64,000 nucleotides of DNA from Chinchilla lanigera (taxonomy: Eukaryota > Chordata > Mammalia > Rodentia > Chinchillidae): contig NW_004955405.1 of assembly GCF_000276665.1 (NCBI RefSeq), positions 16,883,579 through 16,947,578 of the forward strand. The letters are read 5' to 3'. Below the pieces are notes generated by a model that searched no databases, was not told the origin of the DNA, and was given only the letters and a program-made list of their open reading frames with translations. The position numbers and the translations under genes were made by a program. Shown here piece by piece: positions 46,535 to 58,254 of the stretch. Every line of letters starts with the position of its first letter. The stretch's first letter is position 1.

Positions 46535-46715
46535 ACCGAGCCAGAGAACCTGAGTTCAAATCCCACCTGCACCACACACTAGCTATTGATCTGTACAAGT
46601 TTCTCCCTCAGTAAAATAAGAGAATACTTCTACATTCTTCACAGACTTGGTGTGGACTTAATGACTTTATTCAAATAGGGATTCAGATGAATGTCTGGCA
46701 TATAGTAAACCTACA
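46535..46715 (+). mobile_element. MIR SINE
   Basis: AGAACCTGAGTTCAAATCCC, ACCTGCACCACACACTAGCT, TGATCTGTACAAGTTTCTCC, CTCAGTAAAATAAGAG and CTGGCATATAGTAAACC give nearly the whole MIR from the core through the 3' end. The best-preserved MIR in the window. Confidence 0.82.
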
Positions 46716-47689
46716 TATTAGCTTATAAAGTACTAAAATTTTAATTATCTAGGAGTAAAACAGATTACAATGCACAATTTTGAAGATAACAAATAATCCA
46801 CAGAGGTAAACTATTGACCCACTGAACTGTCAGCTTCTATCATTACTTAGTAGTTGTGCTGTTTATTTCTTCACTGCCATCCTAGTCTAGCTCTATGGCA
46901 TTAACCCTCCAAAGTAGACTTCTAGGGTCTAGCATCTCTGCTGTCTAAGACGTTATCTTGATGGTCACTTATTTACAAAATCACCTATAACTTGAATTCA
47001 ACTGTGACATTTCCTGCTCTCTGAAAGTTTTGCAAACTGGTTTTCGGCCAACCTTTACTCCCTCTCCTCTTGCCTCAGGCACAACTGCTATCTCTACTGG
47101 CAGTAAACGTGTATTGGTTTCTGGTGTGACAGGCTTTGCTGACTGCTGGGAAAACAAATGTGAAGCACAACATCTCATAGCCTGTTCCAGAGTGGTGAAG
47201 AGACGAGGTACAAGAATTCATTGTCTCATGAATAAGTAAGCTGAAGGATCCAGTAATAGGATTCCTTACACTGGAGAGGTAGAAATGGTGGGCTCAGCAG
47301 ACATGAGAAAGTTTTCTGGGCAGATTTGATTAAAGAACCAATTGCAACTTGTCAGCTGAGCAAAGCCTAAAAGGGTACTCAGCTCCGGAAGAACGGCGGC
47401 ACAAAGGCTGGTGTCAGTAGGTGAGAGTTCATTGGGGTTTTATTCATTATTCCCAAACCTGTGTCTTTATGAATTCTATTTGTCTGTGTCAAAAGCCCTT
47501 CCCCACCTTGTCTTTTAAGAAGCCGAGATAGCAGTCATCAGGTGTGACTTTTTGGTAGCCCTCTCATCTCTGAAGATTGATGGGAATCCTGTCTCTTCTA
47601 TGGAATTTGTGCTCTCCAGACTTCCTTGTACTACCTTTATGCTTACTTGTAGCATTAGTAGTAATCTCTATCACACAATTTTATACAGT
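46716..47689. other. Single-copy sequence with a small CpG-containing block
   Basis: CTCCGGAAGAACGGCGGCAC near 47.38-47.40 kb is unusually GC-rich and CpG-bearing for this window. It is too short to be a CpG island, and no gene is attached. Confidence 0.45.
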
Positions 47690-47820
47690 GATCATTTTTA
47701 CTTGCCTGCTATATAATAGGAACTCTTATTACAACCCTCAGAATAGGTATGATTACACCTGATTTTCAGTTAAGAAAGCTAAGGTCTATTAATCAGCTCC
47801 CAAGATTGTAAATACCTAAG
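47690..47820 (-). mobile_element. MIR SINE fragment, antisense
   Basis: TAATAGGAACTCTTATTACA, ACCCTCAGAATAGGTATGAT, CCTGATTTTCAGTTAAGAAA and GCTAAGG correspond to the antisense MIR order (ATTATCCCCATTTTACAGATGAGGAAAC). Confidence 0.55.
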
Positions 47821-48949
47821 AGACAGCTAATTTATCGATATATTGGACACATACTTGCTACTGGGCAAGTGAACAGGCTCAGTAAATGTTAACTGACTGT
47901 AACATTTATTTGTACAACATTACATGTGTGTCATATATTTATAAATAGAGATAAATGTTTATGAATTTCTCTCAGCGTGAGTAGCTAAGTAAAAGTGACC
48001 TGTGTATAAACACAAAATGATTGCTGCATAATTTTTGTAATGTATTATGAAAGAATATTTCTGGAAGGCAGAAATAAACTACCACCATATAGAAACTATA
48101 GAGTTGTGGTTGACAGTGGTTTCTAGCATATTTTTCTTGTATTTTGTTATTTTAAAATGTAACGAGCTGTTGTATGTAAGTAGTAATCACAAATTGTATG
48201 TTTGTCAGCAGGATACTCCAAAAGAACTTATATTCAAAATTGCTTATTTCCACATAGACTTCTAATTACATATTGGAGAATAAGCATAAATATTAAAATC
48301 ACTGTATTATAAACACATAAAGCCAACAACATATGCCTCAAGAAAGTATTGGATCTGACATATGGTTTATGACTTCTTATGGTCTAAATATATTGTGTTT
48401 CATTGAAAACTTTGGAAGTCTTTTTTATTAAATGCTTTCCAAATGGGTGTCATTTACCAAAATGCATATAAATATGTTTGTTAGGGGAAAAAGAAACAAG
48501 GATAAAATGCAGTTTAAAGAGACTATGTACTTACTACTCTTTTGCTTTGTTGTCTATACCATTTTTGGTGATTATATTAATTTCATTTCATAATACTGTT
48601 TGGATTTTCCAATATTTTTTCTGAAAACATCATTCATCATGGAAACACATACTTTCTGTGATACGTGGCTTAGATATACAGTAGTTAAAGCATCCTGATT
48701 AATGGGTGGGATTTCCCATTACTGTGCTCTTTGCAATATTTCACAGAAAGATTCAGTATACCCTTCTAAAAAAATTTCTCCTTTGCATAATTTATAGATC
48801 AGATTGCTCTTTCTGTGAAATAGTAGCACTTTATCTTGCCTGTGAGAATACATTGCAGTTGAAGGAACTGGAAAACAATATCAAACATAAATTCCTAGTT
48901 CAGTAAAAGGAAGATGAATAAAAAGGGGCAGACAAAATTTAAACAATGA
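47821..48949. other. AT-rich single-copy sequence
   Basis: Nothing recognised. Confidence 0.5.
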
Positions 48950-49030
48950 CCTTTCCATTGGTGGTTTGAGGCAGCTCATTTAATTTCTCTTAGCATCAGT
49001 TTTTCTGATCTATGAAATAGAGATTTAGTA
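48950..49030 (+). mobile_element. MIR SINE fragment
   Basis: GGCAGCTCATTTAATTTCTC, TTAGCATCAGTTTTTCTGAT and CTATGAAATAGAG match the MIR 3' half (TTAACCTCTCTGAGCCTCAGTTTCCTCATC). Confidence 0.55.
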
Positions 49031-49074
49031 TCTTGTCCTAGAAGAAAGTTGTAGTATCTTGTTATTTCTCTGTT

Positions 49075-49420
49075 TTTTTTAAAAAAATTATTTTTGTTAG
49101 TATACATTAATAGTACATAATGGTTGTATTCTTAATGGAGAGTTCATATATACACATAACACATCTTAATTCTTTTTTTTTTCTCTTCTCCTCCCTTTCC
49201 TCCCTACTCTATCTCTTGGTCCCCTTCCCTTTCTCAAGAGATCTATCTCTTTGTTCCTTATTATCTTTTATTTTGCTCTTTCATTTATCTACACTTTTGG
49301 TGTTTTATATAAGAGAAATCATATGGTATTTAAACTGTTTGTGATTTATTTTGCTTACCATTATGACATAAATTTATTTTTTTAAGTAAAACTACTTTTT
49401 TTTTACAAAAAACATTAACA
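49075..49420 (-). mobile_element. L1 3'UTR fragment, antisense
   Basis: TATACATTAATAGTACATAA, TATATACACATAACACATCT, a C/T-rich block (CTCTTCTCCTCCCTTTCC) and TAAGAGAAATCATATGGTAT, in the same order as the reverse complement of the sense L1 tails at 22.3 and 23.7 kb. Confidence 0.65.
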
Positions 49421-49934
49421 GATGCAACATCATTTTGCATTTTAAAATCAGCTACTAGCATGATGTTCAGCCTCCTGTTGAATTCATCCTGTATTATCTA
49501 ATATGATGCTGTAGAAGTAGAGCATTTATTTTTTGTTATTTTTGTACACATGATGTTTATGAATGTTGCACATATTATGGAATAACACTTTCAATCTTTA
49601 GGGCAATCAAAGATTCAATTGAAATGATTCAACTAGTATTAGAGTCTATACTTAGTATAATTTTCTTCAAGGTATCACAATTTACTTTAGACACACAGTA
49701 ATGAATGTGCAAGTATGGGCTGAACATACAGTTCTCCTGGTGGGATAGATACCATTAAAGAACTAAAATATGTCATCATACTAAATGATTGCTTAAATGT
49801 CTTTGATATTTTCATTCTTGAGATGCATGTATAATGTTGTTACTATTTTTATGTTCAGATTATTGTCAGCAGAGCATTATTGTACTATCCAGACATTCTT
49901 TAAACTGTGTCCCACAGGTAACTGAATTCTAGAG
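49421..49934. other. AT-rich single-copy sequence
   Basis: Nothing recognised. Confidence 0.5.
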
Positions 49935-49937
49935 AAG

Positions 49938-50028
49938 TTTGGATGTGCAGCTCAGTGGTAGAGCACATGCCAAGAATGAAGCAAAGCCTAGGTTCAGTCT
50001 CCAAACACACACAGACGCAAAAGAAATG
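49938..50028 (+). mobile_element. Decayed ID-like SINE
   Basis: GTTTGGATGTGCAGCTCAGT, GGTAGAGCACATGCCAAGAA and GGTTCAGTCTCCAAACACAC show A-box and B-box regions of a tRNA-derived SINE with the older GGTAGAGCAC form and a degenerate 3' end. The oldest-looking ID-class copy here. Confidence 0.7.
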
Positions 50029-51384
50029 GAAATACTCTTCTGTTTAATAGATTACCAGAAAGATGTTCCTACCTAAAAATTTATCCCACCTGTGTGTAAG
50101 CTTATATTTGATTTAAACCTCAGTAAATGTCTCATGTCTGGCCACTGGAAGCATTCTTCCTCTCTGAGAAAACATAGTTCGGACAACTCTGAGCATGATA
50201 CTGGTGACAAAGCTCTCTATCCTTCAAAGAGGTGACTTCTGTGGAAAAATAGGACTGCAAAACACACAGGTTCCACTTTATATTCCACTTTCAGGAGAAG
50301 TAACATGCACAGGATCTGACAGGCTGGTGTTATCTTACCATCAAAATTTTTCTTGAAAGTGGAAACAGGAAAGAAAAGATTAGAAATGATATAGAAAAAT
50401 TTGAGAAGATAGTAAGAAGTGAGACACCGAGGTAGTATAGATGCTAATACATAGAGATCAATAATAAGTTTGCAGGAAAACCCCCAAAGCATCTGTATTT
50501 AAGAGAGAAGGAAATGATTATTTTTTATACCTCTATCAACCTGTACAGTACAGTATCTACCAAAAAGTGTGTGCATGATAGAGATTTTGTACGAAGGGAA
50601 GAATGAATGAACACACTTAAAGAAGTGCTGTGCCATTATAACTAACCATTAGCAGTACATTAACCAAGTAGCAAGACATTTGAGCCAAGAGCCATCTCAA
50701 TGTGAAAAGTGGTCGAAAACCTCAGAAATTGTTGGTTAAAGAAGGTAAGAAAAAGGTGATCTCTCTTATTCTTTAGAAGGTCTAAAATCCCACTGAAACA
50801 ATGGGATTGTAATCTGGCATTAGTCTAGCCATATGATCAGTGAAAGTATGAAAATTTGCCTCCCCCAAAATGTATGAAACAATCCAGCAAGCCAGAGTGG
50901 TTGCCTACCATGCACGGGAACTGGATTCTATCTGAAGAACTAGGGGAAACAAGGTCTAAGTGAGGGAAAAATTGCAAAATTCATCAGAAATTGGTTTTCC
51001 AGACTCATGGAATATATTTGCTCTAATTATTTGTAGTAGTCTCTGGGATTTTACATTCCATTATTAAATTTGTTTATTTCAATGTAAAATTAATATTTTA
51101 AATCATCTGTCATTAAAACTGCTTTTTAAGGAATTTAGACCATGTGAATCAGAAAGATTATTGTACCACTGGGGCCAAATTTTGTAACTGCTGTGTATTT
51201 ACACTCCAGTTTCCCAAATTGAGGCATTGCAGCCAGAGGTTAAAGTGCAAATCAAGGATGTGCTTCTTATTTTCTGTCGTTCTGAAAATAATTAACTTAG
51301 CAAGACTTATGTTTGACTAGTTAAAAGAAACCAATATCTATTCTACTGCGTTTATAACAACCATTAATTGTCTAGAATGTAATA
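50029..51384. other. Single-copy sequence
   Basis: Nothing recognised. Confidence 0.5.
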
Positions 51385-51625
51385 CTGTTGGAAATTATGT
51401 TCTGCCCCACAGAAGATATGTCAGTGTGCTAAGCCCTGATACTTATTCATGTGACCTTATTTGGAAATAAGGTATTGGAAGATTTATGTAAGCTGGAATA
51501 AATCTGGATTTGAATAGATTCTAATCCAGTATTTCTAATCCAGTTTCTTTTCCAAAGAGAAGGAAATTTGGACACAGACACTCAGGGTAAACTCCTTATA
51601 GCTATGGAATGAGAGAACAGAATGC
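51385..51625 (+). mobile_element. Old MaLR-like LTR fragment
   Basis: CATGTGACCTTATTTGGAAA, TAAGGTATTGGAAG, GAAGGAAATTTGGACACAGA and CACTCAGGG follow a familiar old LTR order (GTGACCTTATTTGGAAATAGGG..GGAAATTTGGACACAGA). A local 16-base tandem repeat (TTCTAATCCAGT twice) lies inside. Confidence 0.65.
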
Positions 51626-52215
51626 CTAATGATCTTATTAGTAAATGTGATGTAAATGAATTGGCTTGTTCCCAATGAGTAAGATCTGATTGCTCAAAAC
51701 ATGTTTTAATCATTAAATATTCATCAATTAAATGCTCAGAACAGTGCACTCTGGAACGACCCCCAAGTATGGGTGTTCACCCTCTCTTGCAAAGTTGATA
51801 ATCTGTGCATATCTAATTTTTCATTCTCCAAAAACTTAACTACTAGTACCGTAGCCTACCGTTGACTGTAAGCTTACTGATAATGTGAATAGTCAAGTAG
51901 AATAATTTCTGTGTTATATGTGGTGACAAATAGGTGACAATCATGAGAGATCACTGTTGTTACTGCAGGTATTTTATTGAGGAGCCACACTGGTCAGGCT
52001 GAGGTGGTGAGTCCCATGTACATTTAAGCAGATACTCATAAAGCTGGACCTCACCTCAATAGCAAGACGAGGTGGCTGTCATTGTTACAGTAGTTTAGCA
52101 TTAAACCAGTTAATTTTAGGCAATTATGATTTAATACTGCGTATTTTGTTTCTTACACTTGACTATAAATGGTGCCACATGTACCGGGCATGGGTACATT
52201 TTGACAAATTTTAAT
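51626..52215. other. Single-copy sequence
   Basis: Nothing recognised. Confidence 0.5.
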
Positions 52216-52230
52216 TTTATAATAAAGTTC

Positions 52231-52327
52231 TTTTTTGTTTTTATTTTTTTTCCCGGTACTGGGAATCAAACTCATGAGCTTGAGCTTGCCAAGCAGGTGC
52301 TGTACAGCTGAGCTAAATCCTCAGCCC
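52231..52327 (-). mobile_element. ID SINE, older subfamily
   Basis: The complement reads GGGCTGAGGATTTAGCTCAG, CTGTACAGCACC, GATTCCCAGTACCGGG and an A/AAAAC tail. Flanks TTTTATAATAAAGTTC (left) and TTTTTATAATAAATTTC (right) are a diverged target-site duplication. Confidence 0.88.
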
Positions 52328-52340
52328 TTTTTATAATAAA

Positions 52341-53194
52341 TTTCCGTACAGTAAAAATGATCAAAATAGACTAGTAACTACAAGAATTTTATGCATTCAT
52401 GTCATATCTATTTCTTAGGTTGTTTTTTTTTTTAATTTCAAGGCTATGCAACGATTGAGTTAGCAAAATTTTTGAAATTGTTGCAAATCTCAAAAAAAAT
52501 AAAAAGCTACCACACTCAGCTAAAAAGAAGTCTGTTTGAAAGTAGCTCTCTCTAGTTCAAATCCATGTTGTTCAAACTGTAATTTTTACTAGAAATTTTT
52601 CATAAATCAATATTAAACTAGTAATCTTCCAATATATAGTCTCAATTTTAAAAATCAGATCAATTTTGATTTCCTAAAATTATATTATTGTTATTATTAC
52701 TATTATCATCATCATCTGTGAAATTCTAAAGCATAATTTTTTTCAAGAACTTCAGGAATTGACTAAAATATCAATGAAGAATTTAGTACCTTTAAAGTAT
52801 TTTGATAACTTTTCATTGCTTTCTCTTTCTTTCCAGTACACCTTAATATACATTCTATTTTCACATTGTCAGTTACATTAGTCACAATTTTGCTTAATAA
52901 TGAAACTTCCAAAGTCCATTTATGACCTGAATAGATGTGCATTGTGAAAAAAAACTTAAAATATAGTGTAATCAGCCCTAAAACATAGTATGCGTGGTTC
53001 TGAATCATATATATGTAACAGTTCTTAGTCTCAGAGTAAAGCCATGCAGCTGGACTAGAGGAAGGAATCAAAGAAGAGTCCACTTGTCCAAAAGTAGCTC
53101 AGTCCCTGAAGCATTTATTGTTTCAATGAAATGCTATGAATTTAAAATATTTTAATTCTAAGAATAAAGATTATTGTGATCATAGCTAAATTTA
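52341..53194. other. AT-rich single-copy sequence
   Basis: Includes an ATT/ATC-rich stretch near 52.68-52.72 kb. The 106-codon antisense frame at 52763-53083 has no family features. Confidence 0.45.
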
Positions 53195-53335
53195 TCTAAA
53201 TTTCAGCCATGCTCTAGGCATTATTCTGAATTTTATATGTACTGCATTAAAATAGTTTGACCTTTTTAATTACCAGGCTAATCTGCCATAGAGAGGTTTA
53301 GGTTTATTGGAAGATTAGACCCTGAATTCCAAGGG
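53195..53335 (-). mobile_element. MIR SINE, antisense
   Basis: CATGCTCTAGGCATTATTCT, TTTTATATGTACTGCATTAA, CATAGAGAGGTTTAGGTTTA and AGACCCTGAATTCC match antisense MIR (GTGCTAGGCACTGTTCTAAG..ACATGTATTAACTC..AGAGAGGTTAAGTAAC). Confidence 0.55.
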
Positions 53336-55439
53336 TACAAATGTGAATGATGGTAACTCTGCTCTGCTATCCTTGGTTGAAAGTTTAGCAGTAAAGTAGA
53401 AGTGTTTTTATCTGCTGTCAGTTATCTAACTTCTATCTTTAAAAAATAACTCATTAAAATGTTTATATAAATGCTGGCTGTGCTGGGCTTTAAAACTTTT
53501 CACAGATCACTTTAAAATTGTCTTTCCTTAGTTATGTCCCTTTCTTTTTCTGACTAGTGTGCATATCCTTTTATAGTTTGACTCTTATGTACGATTTTTC
53601 ATGTAGCTTATTTTTAATATAGTGTTGTGCCTGGTGTGCAATGTAGATTCACCAAAGGTTGACTTTCTTTTTTTTTCAATCCTTAATTCTTTGTGGATCT
53701 TAATCATATCCAGAGCAGAAGCCCTGTCTACCTCTGAGCCATGACATTTTAAGGAAGCCAAGTTGAATTTTTATGACATGCTCTGCTTTTAATTGAATGA
53801 AAATCTCAGCAGATGTTTAGCTGGTTAATGCTTCCCATAAATTTTAGATTTTGTATGGATGCCAAATTTTAAAGCTGCTTTAAGCGGGAATCATGTAACA
53901 TTCTTCTGCACACTGATACTATTGGCCTTACTGGCATGGAAAGAGATAGTGCCATTGATTCACTATCAGCAGTTTCATTCATTCATTTACATGTCACTTA
54001 TCAGTCTATCATTGGAGATTCCAAATGGAAAACATTTTTAGAGGTACAGAGATGATTTATACTGCTTGTGCTTCATCTGGCCTCTGAGTTTAGCAGTTAC
54101 TTTGATATTTTAGTCAGGGGTGCTCTCTAGTGTTTTGCTGCAGATGTTTCCATGTCATGAAATTGCATGATAAATTATTGTGCTTTTTATGTAAAAGTCA
54201 CATTTGAAGGGCAGCTTCTTTGTTTGGGGGATTCCATTAAAGTAAATCATGATCACAGGCGTGGGCTAAATTTCCTCCAAGGGTTAGCTGATGCCCTGTG
54301 GGATAACCTGTACTTCTTGCCTTTTTTCTTGTGTGAGTATGGAGTCACTATCCATGGGCTTTTGTCTAGGCTCTTGCGAAGTAAAATGCATGATGAATAA
54401 CTTGCAAAAAGCAATTTTCACATATCTGTTTCTATTCAGAAAAATGACAGTTCAGGCTTTCAATAACAAAATAAAACTTTTTAGCAGGTTAAGAAATATG
54501 TAGGTGCTTTGTATTTTAATAATCTGGTGTTTTACATTTATGTATAGTGTCTGTTTAACCATGACTATTATTTAATAATTTGAAATCATTTAAATGGCCT
54601 TGACATTCCAGTCCAAATCTTGCTCCATTAATTTCTGAAGATCTTTTCATTCATTTATATATGTCAAGAGATAAACTACAACTTTTAGATTACAGTTGTT
54701 AAAACCTCGAAAGCACCCTAACAAAACCTTTAGTGTCTTCATTTATACTTTTAAATCTTCTCCTCTTCCTTCTCTGCAAAAATTTCTCCACCCCAGATTT
54801 ACTTCCTGACCAGCTGCAAATTTTCTTGGCTTTCGGCTTCTCCCAGGTCAAGAGGGCCTAATTTGAATGTGTAATTATTTTTGGTTGTAAAATAAAATAG
54901 TGAATACATCACAGATTTCACATTATATGTTTTATCCACAAGAATGCATCAGTAGCCATTGCGCAAAAGGTTAATTTAAATCTGACAAGTATAAAACAAT
55001 TAAAGATTCTTTCTGACATTGCATAGAGCCAGGGAGTTTGTTAAAGATTTCTCTGAAATTTCCACTTATATGGCCCTCTTGAGGTCTGTCAAATAAATAA
55101 CAGATGTAGAGATTATCAGTTACTGTTGAATGTTCGACAGAAACAGACACAAAAGCCAGGCATTTCCCATCAAGTCTCTTCACGTTAAAGACAATGTTTA
55201 CTGGCCACATTCATTCAGCTAGTGTATTCTTCACATAATATAAATTTGCTGTTTTGTATTTGCAAATTTTGTTAGGATGGGGAGGGTACATTTTCTATGT
55301 TCCTTAAAGACAGTTATTTTATCTCTGAGAAACAATTTACTGCATTATTGTCTTTCCTTGTAGAACTATAAAGAAAAAGAAGTTTTAAAAGTAGTAATAT
55401 CTTTGCCATGCACACACAAATGGCTACATGCATGCATCC
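53336..55439. other. Repeat-poor single-copy sequence
   Basis: About two kilobases with no recognised transposon. The 54.15-54.40 kb part has more even base composition than its surroundings, and could be a conserved non-coding element, but I cannot test that here. Confidence 0.4.
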
Positions 55440-55740
55440 TTCATTCATTTCATCCCACCAATATTTATAGAACACTCCTGCTGAGCTACAAATTGCCCAA
55501 ACCACTAATGACATAGCAATGGCCAAGACAAAGTTCTGGAGGGTACGACATTTATGTTCTAACTGGGAGAGTTCAGAGGAGCTGTTGGGAGACAGTCATA
55601 GTATATCATTGATGATAAGCATTTGAGAATAGAGCAATGTATGGGGGGAATTGCAGCGGGGTGAGAACACCTTCTTGAGAAATTTAGGGAAGACTGCTCT
55701 GAAATGTTAGTATTTGAGCAGAGACACAAATGAAATTAAA
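55440..55740 (-). mobile_element. Ancient LINE relic (L2/CR1-like), antisense
   Basis: CATTTCATCCCACCAATATT, TATAGAACACTCCTGCTGAG, CAATGGCCAAGACAAAGTTC, ACATTTATGTTCTAACTGGG, AGACTGCTCTGAAATGTTAG and TTTGAGCAGAGACACAAATG follow an old mammal-wide repeat in order. Decayed, non-coding. Confidence 0.55.
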
Positions 55741-56011
55741 AAGTAAGCTTTTTGTATATTGGTTAAGAACAAAGGGAATAGAAAATACAGTACCTTGAAC
55801 CTGGAATGAAATGGTATGAGACAGATTGTAACATATTTTTAAATACCAAATAAGACAGACTATATATTATTTGAAAGATACTGGGAAATAGTTGTAACCA
55901 GTCTAATATTTCATTCAAATATAAAGAAATAACACATCCAAAGACTTTTGAAGGGAAAGGCTGAAAGCCATTTCTGGTTGTAGTTTGTTTAGCCCAAATC
56001 CTTAAAAGGAT
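55741..56011. other. Probable decayed continuation of the same relic
   Basis: Weak similarity only (CTTTTGAAGGGAAAGGCTG). Ends at the ID insertion. Confidence 0.35.
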
Positions 56012-56115
56012 GAGGATTGGGGATATAGCTCAGAGGCACAAGCGCCTGCCTGGCAAATACAAGGTCAGGAGTTGGATTGCCAGTACCAAAAAATAAAAAA
56101 ATAAAAAAATAAAAG
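56012..56115 (+). mobile_element. ID SINE, older subfamily
   Basis: GAGGATTGGGGATATAGCTC, AGGCACAAGCGCC, AGGAGTTGGATTGCCAGTAC and a patterned tail of AAAAAAT units. The B box is mutated, so transcription is unlikely. Confidence 0.88.
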
Positions 56116-56191
56116 AAATCAAACCTCTGAAACGATAGAGAAGCAAAGCAGAAAGAATGATTAATCCTGTGGAGAAGGAAACAGGTAATGT

Positions 56192-56234
56192 AGAAATTAT
56201 GTAAAGGAAAAAAAAAAGAAATTATGTAAAGGAA
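56192..56234 (+). repeat. Direct repeat flanking a short poly(A)
   Basis: AGAAATTATGTAAAGGAA occurs at 56192-56209 and 56217-56234, separated only by seven As. An 18-base exact duplication bracketing an A-run resembles an L1-mediated insertion truncated to its tail, or a slippage duplication. Confidence 0.9.
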
Positions 56235-56934
56235 TAAAAAATATTAGGCATTAGTTCAAGTGGGGCAGGGACTAGGTTTTCCAACAATTTTTAATAAAGC
56301 TCTAAAGAAAAGAAGGCTATATAAATAACTTCATTTTATTGTATTGGAAGATGTTTTATTCCACCCATGATATTCTACTTACAATATCCAAAGGTGCAGC
56401 ATAAGCAAAGACATGTTTGATTAATGTGCATATTTTCATCAGATTTTTTAGTTGGGTCATAATACAGATCACTTGATATACATTATGATCAAGCCAATAC
56501 ATTTCTGAAAATCATGTTATAAACATTGACCTCATTGCTGTGTCCAGAACGCCACTGTTTTATTATTATAATGAGATCTAGAATACAAAAGCTTCCTATA
56601 TTGAAGCTGATAGTGTATGATATTAAAGAAAAACATGAAAACTTGACTGAATCTAATGACAAAAGTATTGCCTACAATAAGGTTAGTCAAAAACATATTT
56701 ACTATTATATCTAAATATCCTTATAATAATTATTATATGAAAATCATTTTGAAAAATCAAAACAGTTTAAAAATTTGAAAGTTTATATAGTTTATATGTT
56801 ATATTTTAATATATAATAGCTGATAAATTTCACTATGGTCTTTTGATCTATTCTATTCTGTGGGGAAAAGTTGGTCTGCATTATCATTTCAACCTTCATT
56901 ATATCTAAATGACATATTCTTTTTATAATTAAGT
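56235..56934. other. AT-rich single-copy sequence
   Basis: Nothing recognised. Confidence 0.5.
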
Positions 56935-57030
56935 GACAAGAGTATTATTCATTTTACATATGAGGAAACTGTGACTTAAGCAATTTCTTATGATTCTAAA
57001 ATTATTAAATACCAGAACAGGAATTACAGC
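56935..57030 (-). mobile_element. MIR SINE fragment, antisense
   Basis: TTTTACATATGAGGAAACTG, TGACTTAAGCAATTTCTTAT and ACCAGAACAGGAATTACAGC match antisense MIR (TTTTACAGATGAGGAAACTGAGGC..GCAGAGCTGGGATTC). Confidence 0.7.
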
Positions 57031-57121
57031 ATAGTATCTTATCTTTAAGATTATGCTCATTATTTTAAATATTGATTTTAAATTCAAAACACATTTATCA
57101 GGAGATTAAAAAACAATCTGA

Positions 57122-57205
57122 GGGGTGGGGATGTAGCTCAGTGGCACAAGCACCTGCCTGCAAAGGCAAGGATCTGAGTTCAATTCTCCATACCAAAAAA
57201 AATAT
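57122..57205 (+). mobile_element. ID SINE, older subfamily
   Basis: GGGGTGGGGATGTAGCTCAG, TGGCACAAGCACCTGCCTG, GAGTTCAATTCTCCATACC and a short A tail. One base of the 5' GGGGCT and several body positions differ from the young consensus. Confidence 0.88.
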
Positions 57206-58254
57206 CAGTGAGGAAGAAATATGCACTTTTCATTCCATGTCTTGTTCAACTATGTAACTGTATTATTGAGGGTGATTTGCCTCATTGGGTTATGTAACAT
57301 AACTTATGTTTTGGCAAATGTTTACATTGTTCTCCTTTCTTCTGTTGTCTTGCAGTGCTTGGGTATTAGCTGTTTTCTTTCCTATCCATTCCCTGCTCTT
57401 CTTGTGAAAACTGTGTTTTAACTTTCTTGCCAAAATACTCAACTTGAAGGCCCTGTGGGAAGTAGACAGGCAGGAAAGACAGGAAGCAGAGAAAGACCAG
57501 GGTATTTCTTGATCCCTGCTCCTTCTATTTGCTTTTAAAGGCTGGGTGGGCCTTTTGTGTAGAGTGTCTCTGCACCTCTGTATCTCATATCCTCCTATCA
57601 CAAACCTGACTTGGGGGATTTGGCCACACCATACTCCTGTTCCTCCTTGCTCTACATGAGATGAAAGCTTCCTGTTCCTGCTAAATTGGGGCTGGTTTAA
57701 ACATTCCATGGTCTTTCCATCATTCAGTCAATAGCCGTACATTAAATTCCTTCTACTTGAAATACCTAGATAGGCCTCTATTTTTCCTGAGTAAATGCTG
57801 ACTCCTGTGACTTTTTGAATCCCTAAATAGATTCGATGGCTGATATTGCTGAGATTATTAAGCATGAAAAAAATGAAATGGAATTTAGACAAACTAAATC
57901 ACCTGCATCAAACATTGTTTTCTAGCAGTAGGTTCAAGAAAATTTATGAAGTCAGGATTGAATTCAAAATCAAGCATAAACCTTGAATTTGTACCTGGCA
58001 TCTGTTCTTATTGTCATACTATTTCTCTCTTTTATTTTAGACTCCAGATATTACCCTGCCTGTCATTATTAGGACTCTTCTGAAACAAAAAATATTAAAC
58101 ATTACTTTGTGACCATTTTTTTGGTCAAATTTCCATGAGTAAGGCTATTTTCTTTTGAAAAACATTAGTTTACATTTTGCAGGTATATTATTCTGGGTAA
58201 CTGTAAGCAACAGATTCTTTTACCACACACACACCTGTTGTACTTATTGGAAAA
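57206..58254. other. Single-copy sequence, one unplaced block
   Basis: 57.44-57.72 kb is less AT-rich and reads like a decayed interspersed repeat. I could not identify it, and its 139-codon antisense frame is not supported as a gene. Confidence 0.4.

Noticed and set aside
47370..47410. CpG-containing block as a promoter or CpG island
   Set aside because: Too short and isolated. No exon or initiator context is nearby.
57290..57709. 139-codon minus-strand frame
   Set aside because: Lies in a likely decayed repeat, with no recognised domain and no supporting gene structure.
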